From JBCFBK01 sp038562555 (lineage in GTDB: Bacteria > Bacteroidota > Bacteroidia > Bacteroidales > Prolixibacteraceae), in NCBI GenBank assembly GCA_038562555.1, contig JBCFBK010000015.1:1-64000 (forward strand): a stretch of DNA of 64,000 bases. Direction: 5' to 3'. The position numbers and the translations under genes were made by a program. Positions within the stretch are counted from its first letter, which is position 1. Every line of letters begins with the position of its first letter. Below are positions 15,906 through 25,853 of the stretch, in pieces. The notes under the pieces were generated by a model. The model saw only the letters and a program-made list of their open reading frames with translations, searched no databases and was not told where the DNA came from.

Positions 15906-16862
15906 ATGGAAAGCGAAGATCAGTTTTTCGGAAAAATTTCGGAATACTATTCGGGCGAGAAGAGCCAGGAGGTAATAAAAAAGGAGCTGGAGAGCAATCC
16001 GGAGACAAAGGAATTGTTTCACTGGATCGACCGGTTCTGGAACAGCCTCAGACCCAAGGCCTGGGATACGGCAAATATCGAAAGACGTACGCATGAGAAA
16101 ATCAGGGAAGCCCAGTCGCCGGAACCTCTTTTTCGGTCGCGGCCTGTAAAATATGCTGCTGCAATTTTACTGGCCTTGTCTGTAAGCGGGTTTGCTTATT
16201 ACTATTTTACCGGGAAGGACCCATTAATTGAGGTAACCAGCGGAACTGGCGAGCTAAAGGTCGTTGATTTACCCGACGGATCGAAGGTCTGGCTGAATGC
16301 GCAATCCTCGCTCAGATACCCGGAGAAATTTAAAGGGGAATTGCGGGAGGTAACCATGAATGGTGAAGTCTATTTTCAGGTGAAGTCCGACAGCGAGCAT
16401 CCTTTTATCGTTCATTCTGATCATATTCAGGTAAGCGTATTGGGAACCAGGTTTCTGGTGAGTGATCATGCCAACGAACCGGTTATTCATACTTATTTGG
16501 CAGAAGGGAGCATTGAATTGGAATTGAAAGACCTGAAGGAGTCGATCACCTTGGTTCCTGGTGAGGAAGTATCATACGATAAAAAGACACTTGCAGTTTT
16601 GAGGGTAAATAATCCGCAGGCGTCGTTTGATTCCTGGCGGTTTGGCAAACTTTCATTTTATAATGAATCATTGTTTGAAATCGGGCGTAAGCTCGAGCGG
16701 AAATTCGGCAAAATGATCCTGATCGAAGAAAATGTTGAGGACATGAAGTTTACAGCCGATTTTGAATCCGAGACCCTGGAACAAATCCTGGACTTTTTCA
16801 GCCTGGGATCGCATCTCGGATACCGGCCAACGGAAAGCGGATATATAATAACATCAAAATAA
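15906..16862 (+). CDS. FecR-family anti-sigma factor
   Basis: Inner-membrane regulator that holds the ECF factor and receives a signal from the STN domain of the partner SusC. Residues 1-80 form the cytoplasmic sigma-binding part, rich in E/K and with the aromatic HWIDRFWNSLRP. One membrane helix spans about 83-101. The periplasmic FecR domain starts near 108 (VTSGTGELKVVDLPDGSKVW), and the C-terminal 70 residues look like DUF4974 (KLSFYNESLFEIGRKLERKF). The frame is open to a TTG at 15888, but ATG 15906 gives MESEDQFFGKI and is preferred. Confidence 0.93.
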   Translation: MESEDQFFGKISEYYSGEKSQEVIKKELESNPETKELFHWIDRFWNSLRPKAWDTANIERRTHEKIREAQSPEPLFRSRPVKYAAAILLALSVSGFAYYYFTGKDPLIEVTSGTGELKVVDLPDGSKVWLNAQSSLRYPEKFKGELREVTMNGEVYFQVKSDSEHPFIVHSDHIQVSVLGTRFLVSDHANEPVIHTYLAEGSIELELKDLKESITLVPGEEVSYDKKTLAVLRVNNPQASFDSWRFGKLSFYNESLFEIGRKLERKFGKMILIEENVEDMKFTADFESETLEQILDFFSLGSHLGYRPTESGYIITSK

Positions 16863-16895
16863 TTGCCTATGTAGCAAAAGTTCATAGTAAAAAAA

Positions 16896-16927
16896 GACAA
16901 CGAAAATGCGGTCACATCTTCGTTGTC
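16896..16927 (+). terminator. hairpin between fecR and susC
   Basis: GACAACGAA (16896-16904) pairs with TTCGTTGTC (16919-16927) around 14 bases. The following bases are not T-rich, so this may be a partial terminator, or a structure in the susC leader rather than a true end of transcript. Confidence 0.45.
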
Positions 16928-16976
16928 GGAAAATTGCATTAACAATTAAAGGTATAATCGCTAACACCACAAATTT

Positions 16977-19900
16977 ATGAAAAAAAACAATGTGTGGCAG
17001 GATTACCCGTGGGGTAAACCATACAATCTTTTGTTAATTATGAAATTTACATTCATACTGACGCTCTTGTTTGTCTTGAATGGAAGAGCAGATACGTATT
17101 CGCAGGGAGTCAGGCTGGAGATCAACGCCCGGCAGGCTACCCTGAGAGAGTTGTTCGATCAGATTAAATCTCAGTCAGACTACAAGTTTCTTTACAATAA
17201 CGATCTGGTAAACGACGATCTGAAAATCAATGTGAACAAGAAAACCGGTTCCATTGAAGATGTTTTGAGGGAGGCCTTAAGTCAGTCGGATCTTTCTTTT
17301 AAAATAGTCGGGAAGCAGATTCTTGTATATCCGGCGCCTGAACAGGAAAAGCCCGGTGTTCAACCTCAGAAAAATATCATACGTGGCGTCATTACTGATC
17401 CTGCCGGAGTGCCATTGCCCGGTGCAACCGTTACAATTGCAGGTTCCACCAGGGGTGTCATCACAGATGCCGATGGTAATTACAGTATTGAGGCCAACCG
17501 TGGCGAAAAGCTGGTTTTCTCCTTTATCGGAATGGAATCCGAAACGGTGGACGTAGCTGCTCAGAAAGTAATCAACATCCAGATGAGGGAAAAATCACAG
17601 GAGCTGGAAGACGTCACAGTCGTGGCCTTCGGCCGGCAGAAGAAGGAAAGCGTAGTAGCTTCCATTTCGACCGTGGATGTCGGGGATCTTCGGGTTCCTG
17701 CATCCAACCTGACCTCAGCCTTAGCCGGAAAAATTGCCGGTATTATTTCGTATCAGACAACGGGTGAACCTGGTGCTGATAACGCCCAGTTCTTTGTACG
17801 TGGTGTGACCACCTTTGGCTACAAAACTTCGCCCCTGATCCTGATTGATGGCTTCGAATCGACTACCGACGACCTGGCCAGGTTGCAGCCGGACGATATT
17901 GAGAGCTTTTCGGTGATGAAAGATGCTTCGGCAACGGTTATGTACGGTGCCCGAAGTGCCAATGGGATCATCTCGGTCGTTACCAAAGCAGGGAATGAAG
18001 GGTCGGTAAGAATCAGTGTCCGCGGTGACGTGAACATGGCTATGCCCACTCGCAAAATCGAATTTCTGGATGGCGTGCGCTACATGCGCCTGTACAATGA
18101 AGCGCAGATTACGCGTAACCCGGCGCTTGGTGCCTATTACGATGAACAGAAGATACAGTCGACCATACGCGGCGAACATCCGATGATTTACCCGAATGTG
18201 TACTGGTATGATGCCCTGTTCAACAAATCGACCGTGAACGAAAAGGTCAATGTGAACATATCGGGCGGCGGAAAAGTTGCAACCTATTATGTGTCAGGAA
18301 CGATGGAGCATGAAACGGGTTTGCTGAAGGTAGATAACCGCAATAACTTTAATAACAATATCGATATTACGCGCACGAACATCCGGAGTAATGTTGTCTT
18401 TAAGTTATCTCCTACGACTACCTTAGACACCAGGATCACGGGCCGCTTTGAACGTTATACGGGACCCTACGAAACCGCCAGTGAAATCTACCGGCAGATT
18501 ATGTGGTCGAACCCGGTGGATTTTCCCTTTACCTATGAACCAGATGAGGCAAATAAATTTACCGAGCATGTTTTATTTGGGAGTACGCTGATCGGCGGTC
18601 AGGTTAAGGTGAATCCATATGCCAGCATGGTTAGGGGGTATGAAGACCGGAATGAAACCAGTATCACGGCCCAGGCAACGCTTACCCAGGATCTCGACTT
18701 TATTACAAAAGGGCTAAAAATCAGTTTGAAAGCATCAGCCAACAGTTGGGGTAAATATACCAGTCGCCGTACCTATAATCCGTATTTTTATGCCCTTGAA
18801 AATTTTAATCAGATTACCGGCGAATACAGCCTTTTTGCCCTGAATCCTACAACAGGAAGGGCGTATTTGGGCGATGTCTTTCCGGGACGTGATGCCAGCG
18901 GGCAATATTACTACGAAGGGATCATTAACTGGAACCGCGACTTTGGAAAGCATAAGGTGGGGTTCACGTCAGTTGCCATCGCCCAGGAAAACCTGGTAAC
19001 CGGGGGTAACAGCACCTCAATTTACTATACGCTGCCGGAAAAGAACCTCGGAATATCGGGACGTATGACGTATGACTACGATACCCGTTATTTCGTTGAT
19101 TTTTCATACGGATACAATGGTTCGGAGAAATTCTCAGGCAGCAAGCAGTTTGGGTTTTTCCCCGCTTTGGCAGCCGGTTGGCTTGTTTCGAACGAATCAT
19201 TCTTTGAACCTTATAAAAATATTGTCAGTGCCCTGAAACTGAAGTTTAGCTGGGGCCAAGGCGGAAACGATGCGATTTCGGGCAGGGAAGGACGATTCTT
19301 CTTCCTGTCGGATGTTGCACTGGGGGGAGGCTCCTACCGGTGGGGCAATACATTCCAGAACTATTATCCCGGTTACCGCGTTTCCCGTTATGCCAATCCG
19401 AATATTACCTGGGAGGTTTCGACAAAATATAATGCCGGCTTTGAACTGAGCCTGCTCAAAAACGAGTCGATCCGCATACAGGCTGACTTTTTCAAAGACA
19501 AGCGCGATAAGATTTACATGGTTCGCGAAAACTTCCCGGCTTCGGCAGGACTTGAGGCCTCCATCAGCGGAAACGTCGGACAGGTGGATTCACACGGTAT
19601 TGACGCGTCGCTTGATATTGAACATCAATTCAATCAGGATTTCTGGATTACCGGCCGCGCCAACGTTACCTATGCAACCAACAAATATGTTGAACTGGAT
19701 GAAAAGAATTATCCGGACGAGTATTTGAAACGCAAGGGACACAACATTGATCAATGGTGGGGACTGGTTGCCGAGCGGCTCTTTGTTGACCAGGCCGAGA
19801 TCGACAATTCACCGCATCAGGATTTCGGCGAATATATGGCCGGCGACATCAAGTATAAAGACGTGAACGGAGATGGCGTGATCAATGACAATGACCGTGT

Positions 19901-20417
19901 GCCCATGGGGTATCCAACCCGGCCTGAAATTCAGTTCGGAGCCGGCTTGTCAGTGGGATATAAAAAATTCGACCTCTCATTCTTCTTTCAGGGGAATGCC
20001 CGTGTATCGATGTTTATCAATCCCGGAGTAGGCGGTGGTAATGACGGAGCCGAAGGAATTGCACCGCTGGTTGCGCAACGTAATGCCATGCCCTTTATCG
20101 CCGACGATTACTGGAGTGAAACGAATCCGAATCCATATGCGTTCTGGCCCCGTTTGTCAACGACCACGATCAGCAATAACCTGCAGCAGTCGTCCTGGTG
20201 GTTGCGTGATGTTTCTTTCATCCGTCTGAAAAGCGCAGAACTGGGTTACAACTTTCCGGTGAAAAAGATAAAGCTGGAAAACTGCCGGTTCTATGTTTCC
20301 GGTGAAAACCTGTTTGTACTCAGCAAGTTCAAATACTGGGATCCTGAAATGGGTCGCAAGGGAATCGGATATCCGCCCAACAGAAGGTTCAACATTGGTT
20401 TCAAGTTAGATTTTTAA
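16977..20417 (+). CDS. SusC/RagA TonB-dependent transporter with STN signalling domain
   Basis: Outer-membrane barrel that imports oligosaccharides captured with its SusD partner, powered by TonB. Residues 1-43 contain the signal sequence (MKFTFILTLLFVLNG from Met22). Residues about 46-118 form an STN domain (ATLRELFDQIKSQSDYKFLY), which in this family contacts FecR in the periplasm. A carboxypeptidase-like beta domain follows at about 135-205 (IIRGVITDPAGVPLPGATVT), then the plug (VVAFGRQKKESVVASI) and the barrel, which ends in the aromatic FNIGFKLDF. At 1146 residues it has normal length. The STN domain ties it to the ECF sigma/FecR pair upstream. Confidence 0.97.
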   Translation: MKKNNVWQDYPWGKPYNLLLIMKFTFILTLLFVLNGRADTYSQGVRLEINARQATLRELFDQIKSQSDYKFLYNNDLVNDDLKINVNKKTGSIEDVLREALSQSDLSFKIVGKQILVYPAPEQEKPGVQPQKNIIRGVITDPAGVPLPGATVTIAGSTRGVITDADGNYSIEANRGEKLVFSFIGMESETVDVAAQKVINIQMREKSQELEDVTVVAFGRQKKESVVASISTVDVGDLRVPASNLTSALAGKIAGIISYQTTGEPGADNAQFFVRGVTTFGYKTSPLILIDGFESTTDDLARLQPDDIESFSVMKDASATVMYGARSANGIISVVTKAGNEGSVRISVRGDVNMAMPTRKIEFLDGVRYMRLYNEAQITRNPALGAYYDEQKIQSTIRGEHPMIYPNVYWYDALFNKSTVNEKVNVNISGGGKVATYYVSGTMEHETGLLKVDNRNNFNNNIDITRTNIRSNVVFKLSPTTTLDTRITGRFERYTGPYETASEIYRQIMWSNPVDFPFTYEPDEANKFTEHVLFGSTLIGGQVKVNPYASMVRGYEDRNETSITAQATLTQDLDFITKGLKISLKASANSWGKYTSRRTYNPYFYALENFNQITGEYSLFALNPTTGRAYLGDVFPGRDASGQYYYEGIINWNRDFGKHKVGFTSVAIAQENLVTGGNSTSIYYTLPEKNLGISGRMTYDYDTRYFVDFSYGYNGSEKFSGSKQFGFFPALAAGWLVSNESFFEPYKNIVSALKLKFSWGQGGNDAISGREGRFFFLSDVALGGGSYRWGNTFQNYYPGYRVSRYANPNITWEVSTKYNAGFELSLLKNESIRIQADFFKDKRDKIYMVRENFPASAGLEASISGNVGQVDSHGIDASLDIEHQFNQDFWITGRANVTYATNKYVELDEKNYPDEYLKRKGHNIDQWWGLVAERLFVDQAEIDNSPHQDFGEYMAGDIKYKDVNGDGVINDNDRVPMGYPTRPEIQFGAGLSVGYKKFDLSFFFQGNARVSMFINPGVGGGNDGAEGIAPLVAQRNAMPFIADDYWSETNPNPYAFWPRLSTTTISNNLQQSSWWLRDVSFIRLKSAELGYNFPVKKIKLENCRFYVSGENLFVLSKFKYWDPEMGRKGIGYPPNRRFNIGFKLDF

Positions 20418-20436
20418 TCCGGTAAATGTGAAAAAC

Positions 20437-22479
20437 ATGATTAAGACAGAGCAAAGACAGATTCGCCTTGGTTTGCCGGGCGTGAGTATTTTGCACATAG
20501 CGAAAGGAATTAAACACGGAGTATGTGTGATTGTTTTGACCCTGCTGGCTTCGTGCTCGGAATACCTGGATGTTGTTCCGGACAATACGCTGAAGCTGGA
20601 AAACATCTATGCCACGAAAGAAGATGCCTATGATGCATTGGCCAAGATATACAGTTATCTTCCAAACGATCCGGCCACCCACTCATCGATGTGGGAATTG
20701 GGTGATGAATTTATCGGCCGCATCGATCCCGGTTACCAGAACGACGTCGGTGCATTGCGAGCCGAGCGCATCATGAGGGGACTCCAGACGACCGGCGATC
20801 CGTTGCTGGGCAACTGGTCGGGCACAAATGGCGGCCACCCTTATTACCAGGCGATCCGGTCAACCAACGTTTTTTTGCAGTACATCGTGGATACACGGAA
20901 TCTGGAAGAAAGCGAACGGGCCGAATGGATTGCGCAGGCCACTTTCCTGAAAGCATACTATCATTTCCTGTTGCTGCAGAAATATGGTCCCATCATTATT
21001 TCGGATAAGGTGATCCAGCCGAATGCGACGGCGGATGACCTGTTTCTTTCGCGTTCGAAAGTGGAAGACTGCTTCGATTATATTATCCGTCTGATGGATG
21101 AAGCCATCCCCAAACTGAAGGAACGGGTCGAGGAAACAAATCTGGGACAACTTGATCAGATCGCGGCAACGGCAATTAAAGCCCGCGTCCTTTATTTCAG
21201 GGCCAGTCCCTTTTACAGTGGCAACAAGGAATTCTTCGGCGATTTTTATGATCCGACCGACGGGAAACCTTTCTTCCCGGTTGACGATTCGGCCGAACGG
21301 ACGAAACAAAAATGGCAGGAAGCCCTTACGGCAATCAATACTGCGACAGAAGTGGCAGAAAGAAATGGCAAGGGACTATACCGGTTTGAAAAGGAGGTGT
21401 ATGTGAAAGATCGTAATTTTTACTCCTTAAATCCCGACCGGATGAAGACTTATTACGACCTGCGGATGGTGGTCGTCGATCCCTGGAACAAGGAACTGCT
21501 GTGGGCCAATTCCAACATCGATCTTTATAATCAGGGAGAACTGGCACACGCTACGAACATGCGGCTGCCGGCGGGTTTTGAAGGCGATGTCAACGCCTCA
21601 GGTTATTCGTGGCAATGGCTGGGGGCAACCTACCAGATGGCCGAACGTTATTATACCACGAACGGACTTCCAATTGAAGAAGATTTGACGTTCAATTACA
21701 ATACAAGACTGGATGCCTATCTGACTCCCGGAGTAGCAGACCCCGATTATCCGGCTATTGCCGGCCTGATGCAGCCGAATCAACCTACGATTAATCTGTA
21801 CATGAACCGTGAAATGCGTTTTTATGCCAATCTTGGTATCACGGGAGGTTATTACAGATCGCATTTTGAAATCATCCCGGTCTATATGATGCAGGGAACC
21901 AATGGCGGTTACAACCCGAGTGTGAACTCCACCGATTTCTATTGTACAGGCATCGGGATCCAGAAGCTGGTGCATCCGGAATCGCGGTCATCGGCCTGGC
22001 AGCGGCAGGTCAAATTCCCGTATCCCATTATGCGTATAGCCGACCTGTACCTGATGAAAGCTGAAGTGCTGAACGAAGTGAAGGATCAGCCGGATCAGGA
22101 AGTGTGGGACGCAATTAATCTGGTGCGGGAACGTGCAGGCGTTCCCGATGTGGAAACAGTGTGGGCGAATGCCGCATTAGCCCGTACCGTCAATAAACAT
22201 CGCAGCAAAGCGGGGATGCGTGATATTATTCTGGAAGAACGGAGCATTGAACTGGCTTTCGAGGGCATTCATTTCTGGGATATGCTGCGGCATAAACGGG
22301 CACATGCTGAATTTTCTTCTCCCATACAGGGATGGAACTACAAGGGAACCGCTCCTTCCACGTTCTTTGTTTTAGGCGTGGTTCAGGCCCGGCGGTTCAC
22401 CATCCGTGACTACCTCTGGCCGATCGATCTGAACGAGTTAAACACGAACGGAAAACTCACCCAGAATCCGGGATGGTAA
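20437..22479 (+). CDS. SusD/RagB-family surface glycan-binding lipoprotein
   Basis: Surface lipoprotein that forms the lid of the SusC pore and binds glycan. A long charged N terminus leads to the hydrophobic VCVIVLTLL and the lipobox LLASC, then SEYLDVVPDNTLKLENIYAT, typical of the family. The RagB/SusD C-terminal region is seen in YPIMRIADLYLMKAEVLNEV, INLVRERAGVP and ILEERSIELAFEGIHFWDML. The start is uncertain: GTG at 20428 is in frame, while ATG 20437 gives MIKTEQRQ. It begins 20 bp after susC and ends just before a GANNATCN octamer array. Confidence 0.95.
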   Translation: MIKTEQRQIRLGLPGVSILHIAKGIKHGVCVIVLTLLASCSEYLDVVPDNTLKLENIYATKEDAYDALAKIYSYLPNDPATHSSMWELGDEFIGRIDPGYQNDVGALRAERIMRGLQTTGDPLLGNWSGTNGGHPYYQAIRSTNVFLQYIVDTRNLEESERAEWIAQATFLKAYYHFLLLQKYGPIIISDKVIQPNATADDLFLSRSKVEDCFDYIIRLMDEAIPKLKERVEETNLGQLDQIAATAIKARVLYFRASPFYSGNKEFFGDFYDPTDGKPFFPVDDSAERTKQKWQEALTAINTATEVAERNGKGLYRFEKEVYVKDRNFYSLNPDRMKTYYDLRMVVVDPWNKELLWANSNIDLYNQGELAHATNMRLPAGFEGDVNASGYSWQWLGATYQMAERYYTTNGLPIEEDLTFNYNTRLDAYLTPGVADPDYPAIAGLMQPNQPTINLYMNREMRFYANLGITGGYYRSHFEIIPVYMMQGTNGGYNPSVNSTDFYCTGIGIQKLVHPESRSSAWQRQVKFPYPIMRIADLYLMKAEVLNEVKDQPDQEVWDAINLVRERAGVPDVETVWANAALARTVNKHRSKAGMRDIILEERSIELAFEGIHFWDMLRHKRAHAEFSSPIQGWNYKGTAPSTFFVLGVVQARRFTIRDYLWPIDLNELNTNGKLTQNPGW

Positions 22480-22483
22480 AGAA

Positions 22484-22571
22484 GATGATCAGATTATCGG
22501 ACTGCTGGATTTTCAGACAAGCTGAACGTCCGAGGATCCGAACATCTGAATATCCGGGAATTCGGGTATCA
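22484..22571. repeat. array of eleven 8-bp words (GANNATCN)
   Basis: Cut in steps of eight from 22484, the sequence gives GATGATCA, GATTATCG and nine more words that keep G at position 1 and mostly A, T and C at positions 5-7, for example GAGGATCC and GAATATCC. The array begins 5 bp after the susD stop. It is readable in frame with the next gene, but that extension is not likely to be coding. Confidence 0.75.
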
Positions 22572-22616
22572 AAATTGAGAATTATGATTTATTCAAAATT
22601 TAGAACAGAAAAGCAT

Positions 22617-23915
22617 ATGACTATGAAAATATATCTTTGGATGTTGGCCTTGTTACTCTTAGGAGTCGTTGCCTGCAAAGAAGGCTCCCGGTTTGAAACC
22701 GGGGCAGGGGACTCGCTTCCGCCGGAAAAGCCGGTTATATTAAGATGGGAACCACTATACGGTGGAGCCAGGTTCTTCTATACCATTCCGCCCGACGAAG
22801 ACTTGCTCAGTGTGAATGCCGAATACAAGAATGCACAGGGAAAAACATTCTACTTTACTTCGTCATTTTACGTCGATTCGCTGGACGTGATCGGGCTTGG
22901 CAGCACCGATCCGAAAGAGATCAGCCTGTACGCTGTCGATCGTGCCGGAAATCGTTCGGAGATTGTCACCCAGGAAATCATCCCGCTCGAACCATCGATT
23001 ATCCGGGTCGCCAATACACTGACGGTGAAACCCGGCTTCAGCTCTTTTTTGGTTGACTGGGTAAATGAACTGGAACAAGTAATTAATGTCTATATCTCGT
23101 TCAAGTACACCAAGGACGGTGAGCTTAACGATCATGTTGCCGTGTTTTCATCGAATCTTGAGGAGGAACGAAAATTCATTGAGGATCTTTATCTGGGGGC
23201 GGACGAACCAATTGAGGTGAGTGTCCGGGTAGAAGACCAGTATGGCAATACTACAGAGAATAAAGCGTTCGGCCAGATACACCTGCTGGAAGATATGGAA
23301 CTGGATAAGTCGAAGTGGACCATTCCCAATGCCAACGATTCGACGGTGACGGTACACGGAAGAGTGATCAATACCGGCGTACCGGCCATGTTTGGCGATA
23401 ACCTCGAAGGACGTATGTCAAAACTCATCGACGGAATCATTGACCGTGGCGATAACCTGAACTTTTTTCATACCGGCGATCGCGGTCGGACCGGATTCTC
23501 GCGCGACGGAAATGTTCCCTGGAATATTATCATCGACCTGGGCGATTATTACCAGCTCAGCCGTGTTATTACGGTACAGCGCCATTCCGGCGGACTGGCC
23601 AATATTGAGCGTGGTCATTATTACCGGGCTGAAAACTGTGGTGAATTCAGGCTGTACGTCTTTAACGAGCAAACCGAGGAATGGGATACCATCTCAGCCC
23701 ACCGAACGCCCATTCCGCAGGGCGTGAGCGACCTGGAAATCGTGAAGATGGGCGAAGCGGGGGATATGGCTTATTTTTATCCGGATGACCCGCAATACAC
23801 GCAACCTACCCGTTGGTTCAGGTATGAAGGACTCTATTGTTTCGACGACAATTATTCTTCAACAAGAGCTAATTGTATGTCAGAATTGACACTTTTCGGA
23901 AAGAAAGTCGAGTAG
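22617..23915 (+). CDS. SusCD-associated surface lipoprotein (DUF4959/DUF5000 type)
   Basis: Secreted lipoprotein of the locus. ATG 22617 gives a signal sequence with lipobox GVVAC (Cys20). A fibronectin-like N-terminal part (PEKPVILRWEPLYGGARFFY) is followed by a second beta domain (IRVANTLTVKPGFSSFLVDW) and a C-terminal discoidin-like domain with NVPWNIIIDLGDYYQLSRV and ending in MSELTLFGKKVE. This layout matches what I know as DUF4959-DUF5126-DUF5000 proteins found behind SusCD pairs; a glycan-binding role is inferred. A longer frame back to 22473 runs through the octamer array and overlaps susD, so it is rejected. Confidence 0.85.
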   Translation: MTMKIYLWMLALLLLGVVACKEGSRFETGAGDSLPPEKPVILRWEPLYGGARFFYTIPPDEDLLSVNAEYKNAQGKTFYFTSSFYVDSLDVIGLGSTDPKEISLYAVDRAGNRSEIVTQEIIPLEPSIIRVANTLTVKPGFSSFLVDWVNELEQVINVYISFKYTKDGELNDHVAVFSSNLEEERKFIEDLYLGADEPIEVSVRVEDQYGNTTENKAFGQIHLLEDMELDKSKWTIPNANDSTVTVHGRVINTGVPAMFGDNLEGRMSKLIDGIIDRGDNLNFFHTGDRGRTGFSRDGNVPWNIIIDLGDYYQLSRVITVQRHSGGLANIERGHYYRAENCGEFRLYVFNEQTEEWDTISAHRTPIPQGVSDLEIVKMGEAGDMAYFYPDDPQYTQPTRWFRYEGLYCFDDNYSSTRANCMSELTLFGKKVE

Positions 23916-23937
23916 GTTAAACCATTAAATCATTGAC

Positions 23938-25737
23938 ATGAGAAATTTAATATTTTTCTTATTCGTTATTGCGGCGCTAAGTCTGGCGTCGTGCGATGCG
24001 CAATATGACAACATCGAAAAGTACGCGGGTGAAGTGATTTATCCAGCCCGGTTCGATACCGTTTTTGGCCGTATCGGTTACGAACGGGTGGAAATAGATC
24101 TGATGAAGGCAGGACGGCTGCCTTCGAGCCAGCTTAAACTGGGGAAGGCCTCTAAAACGGTTGTGGAGTACGATGGGGAGAAGCATTACATCGACTCCGT
24201 TTGTTCCTGGGTTAATGTAACCGGTCTCACCGAGGCCAAACTCTATCGTTTCCGGGTGTACACAGAAGATGAATTCGGCAACCCTTCGGTAGCCCAGGAA
24301 ATCGCTCTGATCCCGTTCACACAACTGGACCGCGACCTGGTAGGTATCGCTTCTCCGAAGATGGCTGTTTCACCTTCTGCTCTGGTGGTAGAATGGCCTA
24401 ACGGACTTAATTCAGTTGTGATGGACTATCAGAGCCTGTCGTACAAATACACCGACAAGGAGGGGGCAGAGCAAAGCGGAACCGTGACCACCCCCCGCTT
24501 TTACTGTGGCAACCTGGCTTCGGGACAGGAATTGACGATCAATGTCGATTACAAAGTGATCCCGATCCTGAGTGACGGGACGAAGATTCTCGACACGGTT
24601 GTTGTTTCGAAGCCAATCGTAGTCAATATTCCGACACCCGACACGCCGTTCTCTCCTTCGGAGATTGCTATCCTCCAGGCAAACGGTGTTACCACTTTCA
24701 CTGCCACGGCTGTTCAGGGCATCACCAGCCTGACCTATCCGCTTCATACAAATACTTTTCAGGACCTGTTTTACTTTCCGGGCCTGACGTCACTTGATCT
24801 GACCGGGCAAGGGTTGCAGAACGTTTTACCCACTTTGATTTATGATCGTAACGGTATGCGGACGCAATGCGGGGGCGGAGACTGGCAGCCCTTCATGCTC
24901 CGGGTAGAGAAGCCGAATGATATCCGGATTTCGAGTATCGCTTCTCTGACCGATCTGCTCGAATCAGGTCAGCTGACACATGTTCGCTATATTCCCCGTT
25001 CCATGGCTTTGGATGATATCCTGGCTCCCTATGTGGCGACGGGAGTTGTGGAACTGGTACAGGATAGTGACCCGCTTTATCCGGATGCTGCCTTCATTCC
25101 TCCGCAGTTTTTTGTTAACGGGAAAGTGGTTGACAACAATTGGGAAATGTACGCCTACTATTCCGGAGACTATCTGCCAAGAAGTGGCTTTACCGATATT
25201 GGTAAGTTTGACCCGCATAATGAGGTTGTAAACGGAGAGCCGGTTAATCTGCACCTGGAGCAGCTTATCCAAAGTGATGGCAGCAATATCTACAAATGCG
25301 TGATGCGCATGAGGAGCGCTTCGATGGCCATGTGTCTTCCGAAAGAGTACCGGTATGATAATCAACGGTACAAGACGCTCCGTTTCAAGATGTTTTGCGG
25401 AAGCTCAGCGTCGCTGATGAGCGGGAGTAACAATGTATTTCTGCAACCCTGGATCCGGCCAATGAACTATATGTGGAACTTCGGTAATAACAGCATCTAT
25501 GGTCAGGAGAACTGGGACGTTTCACAAAATCAGTCGGACTGGATTCAGACCAATCAGATCCGGAACGAGTGGCGGGAGTACGCGATCAATATGACGCCCA
25601 ACGATGGTGGCGATAATTCGAATCGCCGTAACCGGGTGATTGTTTTCAACATCGGACACGAGCCGGGATCTTTCAATTACGATGCCAACGGACAGGTTGT
25701 CCTTTATCTTGCCGATATCCGGTTTACCAAAAACTGA
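23938..25737 (+). CDS. SusCD-associated lipoprotein, DUF4998 type
   Basis: A 599-residue secreted protein, 22 bp after the previous gene. The N terminus MRNLIFFLFVIAALSLASCD has a clear lipobox with Cys19. A DUF4998-like beta domain follows (VIYPARFDTVFGRIGYERVE, then fibronectin-type strands around 100-230). The C-terminal part, from about 330, looks like a carbohydrate-binding jelly roll (YIPRSMALDDILAPYVATG, then WNFGNNSIYGQENWDVSQNQ), ending VVLYLADIRFTKN. I infer glycan capture on the cell surface. It closes the operon, before a strong terminator. Confidence 0.8.
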   Translation: MRNLIFFLFVIAALSLASCDAQYDNIEKYAGEVIYPARFDTVFGRIGYERVEIDLMKAGRLPSSQLKLGKASKTVVEYDGEKHYIDSVCSWVNVTGLTEAKLYRFRVYTEDEFGNPSVAQEIALIPFTQLDRDLVGIASPKMAVSPSALVVEWPNGLNSVVMDYQSLSYKYTDKEGAEQSGTVTTPRFYCGNLASGQELTINVDYKVIPILSDGTKILDTVVVSKPIVVNIPTPDTPFSPSEIAILQANGVTTFTATAVQGITSLTYPLHTNTFQDLFYFPGLTSLDLTGQGLQNVLPTLIYDRNGMRTQCGGGDWQPFMLRVEKPNDIRISSIASLTDLLESGQLTHVRYIPRSMALDDILAPYVATGVVELVQDSDPLYPDAAFIPPQFFVNGKVVDNNWEMYAYYSGDYLPRSGFTDIGKFDPHNEVVNGEPVNLHLEQLIQSDGSNIYKCVMRMRSASMAMCLPKEYRYDNQRYKTLRFKMFCGSSASLMSGSNNVFLQPWIRPMNYMWNFGNNSIYGQENWDVSQNQSDWIQTNQIRNEWREYAINMTPNDGGDNSNRRNRVIVFNIGHEPGSFNYDANGQVVLYLADIRFTKN

Positions 25738-25765
25738 TTATCTTCCCTAAACCATTAGTATGATA

Positions 25766-25793
25766 GCGGGCGAGACCAAACGGTCTCGCCCGC
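25766..25793 (+). terminator. terminator of the SusCD operon
   Basis: Perfect 12-bp stem GCGGGCGAGACC / GGTCTCGCCCGC with AAAC loop, followed by TTATAATT. Confidence 0.9.
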
Positions 25794-25801
25794 TTATAAT
25801 T

Positions 25802-25833
25802 AAAAAGGCCGCATCCTCAAATGCAGCCCTTTT
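25802..25833 (-). terminator. dnaJ terminator
   Basis: On the minus strand GGCTGCAT pairs with ATGCGGCC (one G-U) around a 6-base loop, followed by TTTTTAATTA. It faces the SusCD terminator. Confidence 0.8.
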
Positions 25834-25853
25834 TTGCGTTGTCATCGCGTATT

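Noticed and set aside
22484..22571. Possible CRISPR array
   Set aside because: Period is 8 bp with degenerate words and no separate spacers; no cas genes nearby.
22473..22616. N-terminal extension of the DUF5000-type lipoprotein
   Set aside because: It overlaps susD, runs through the octamer array and would bury the signal peptide.
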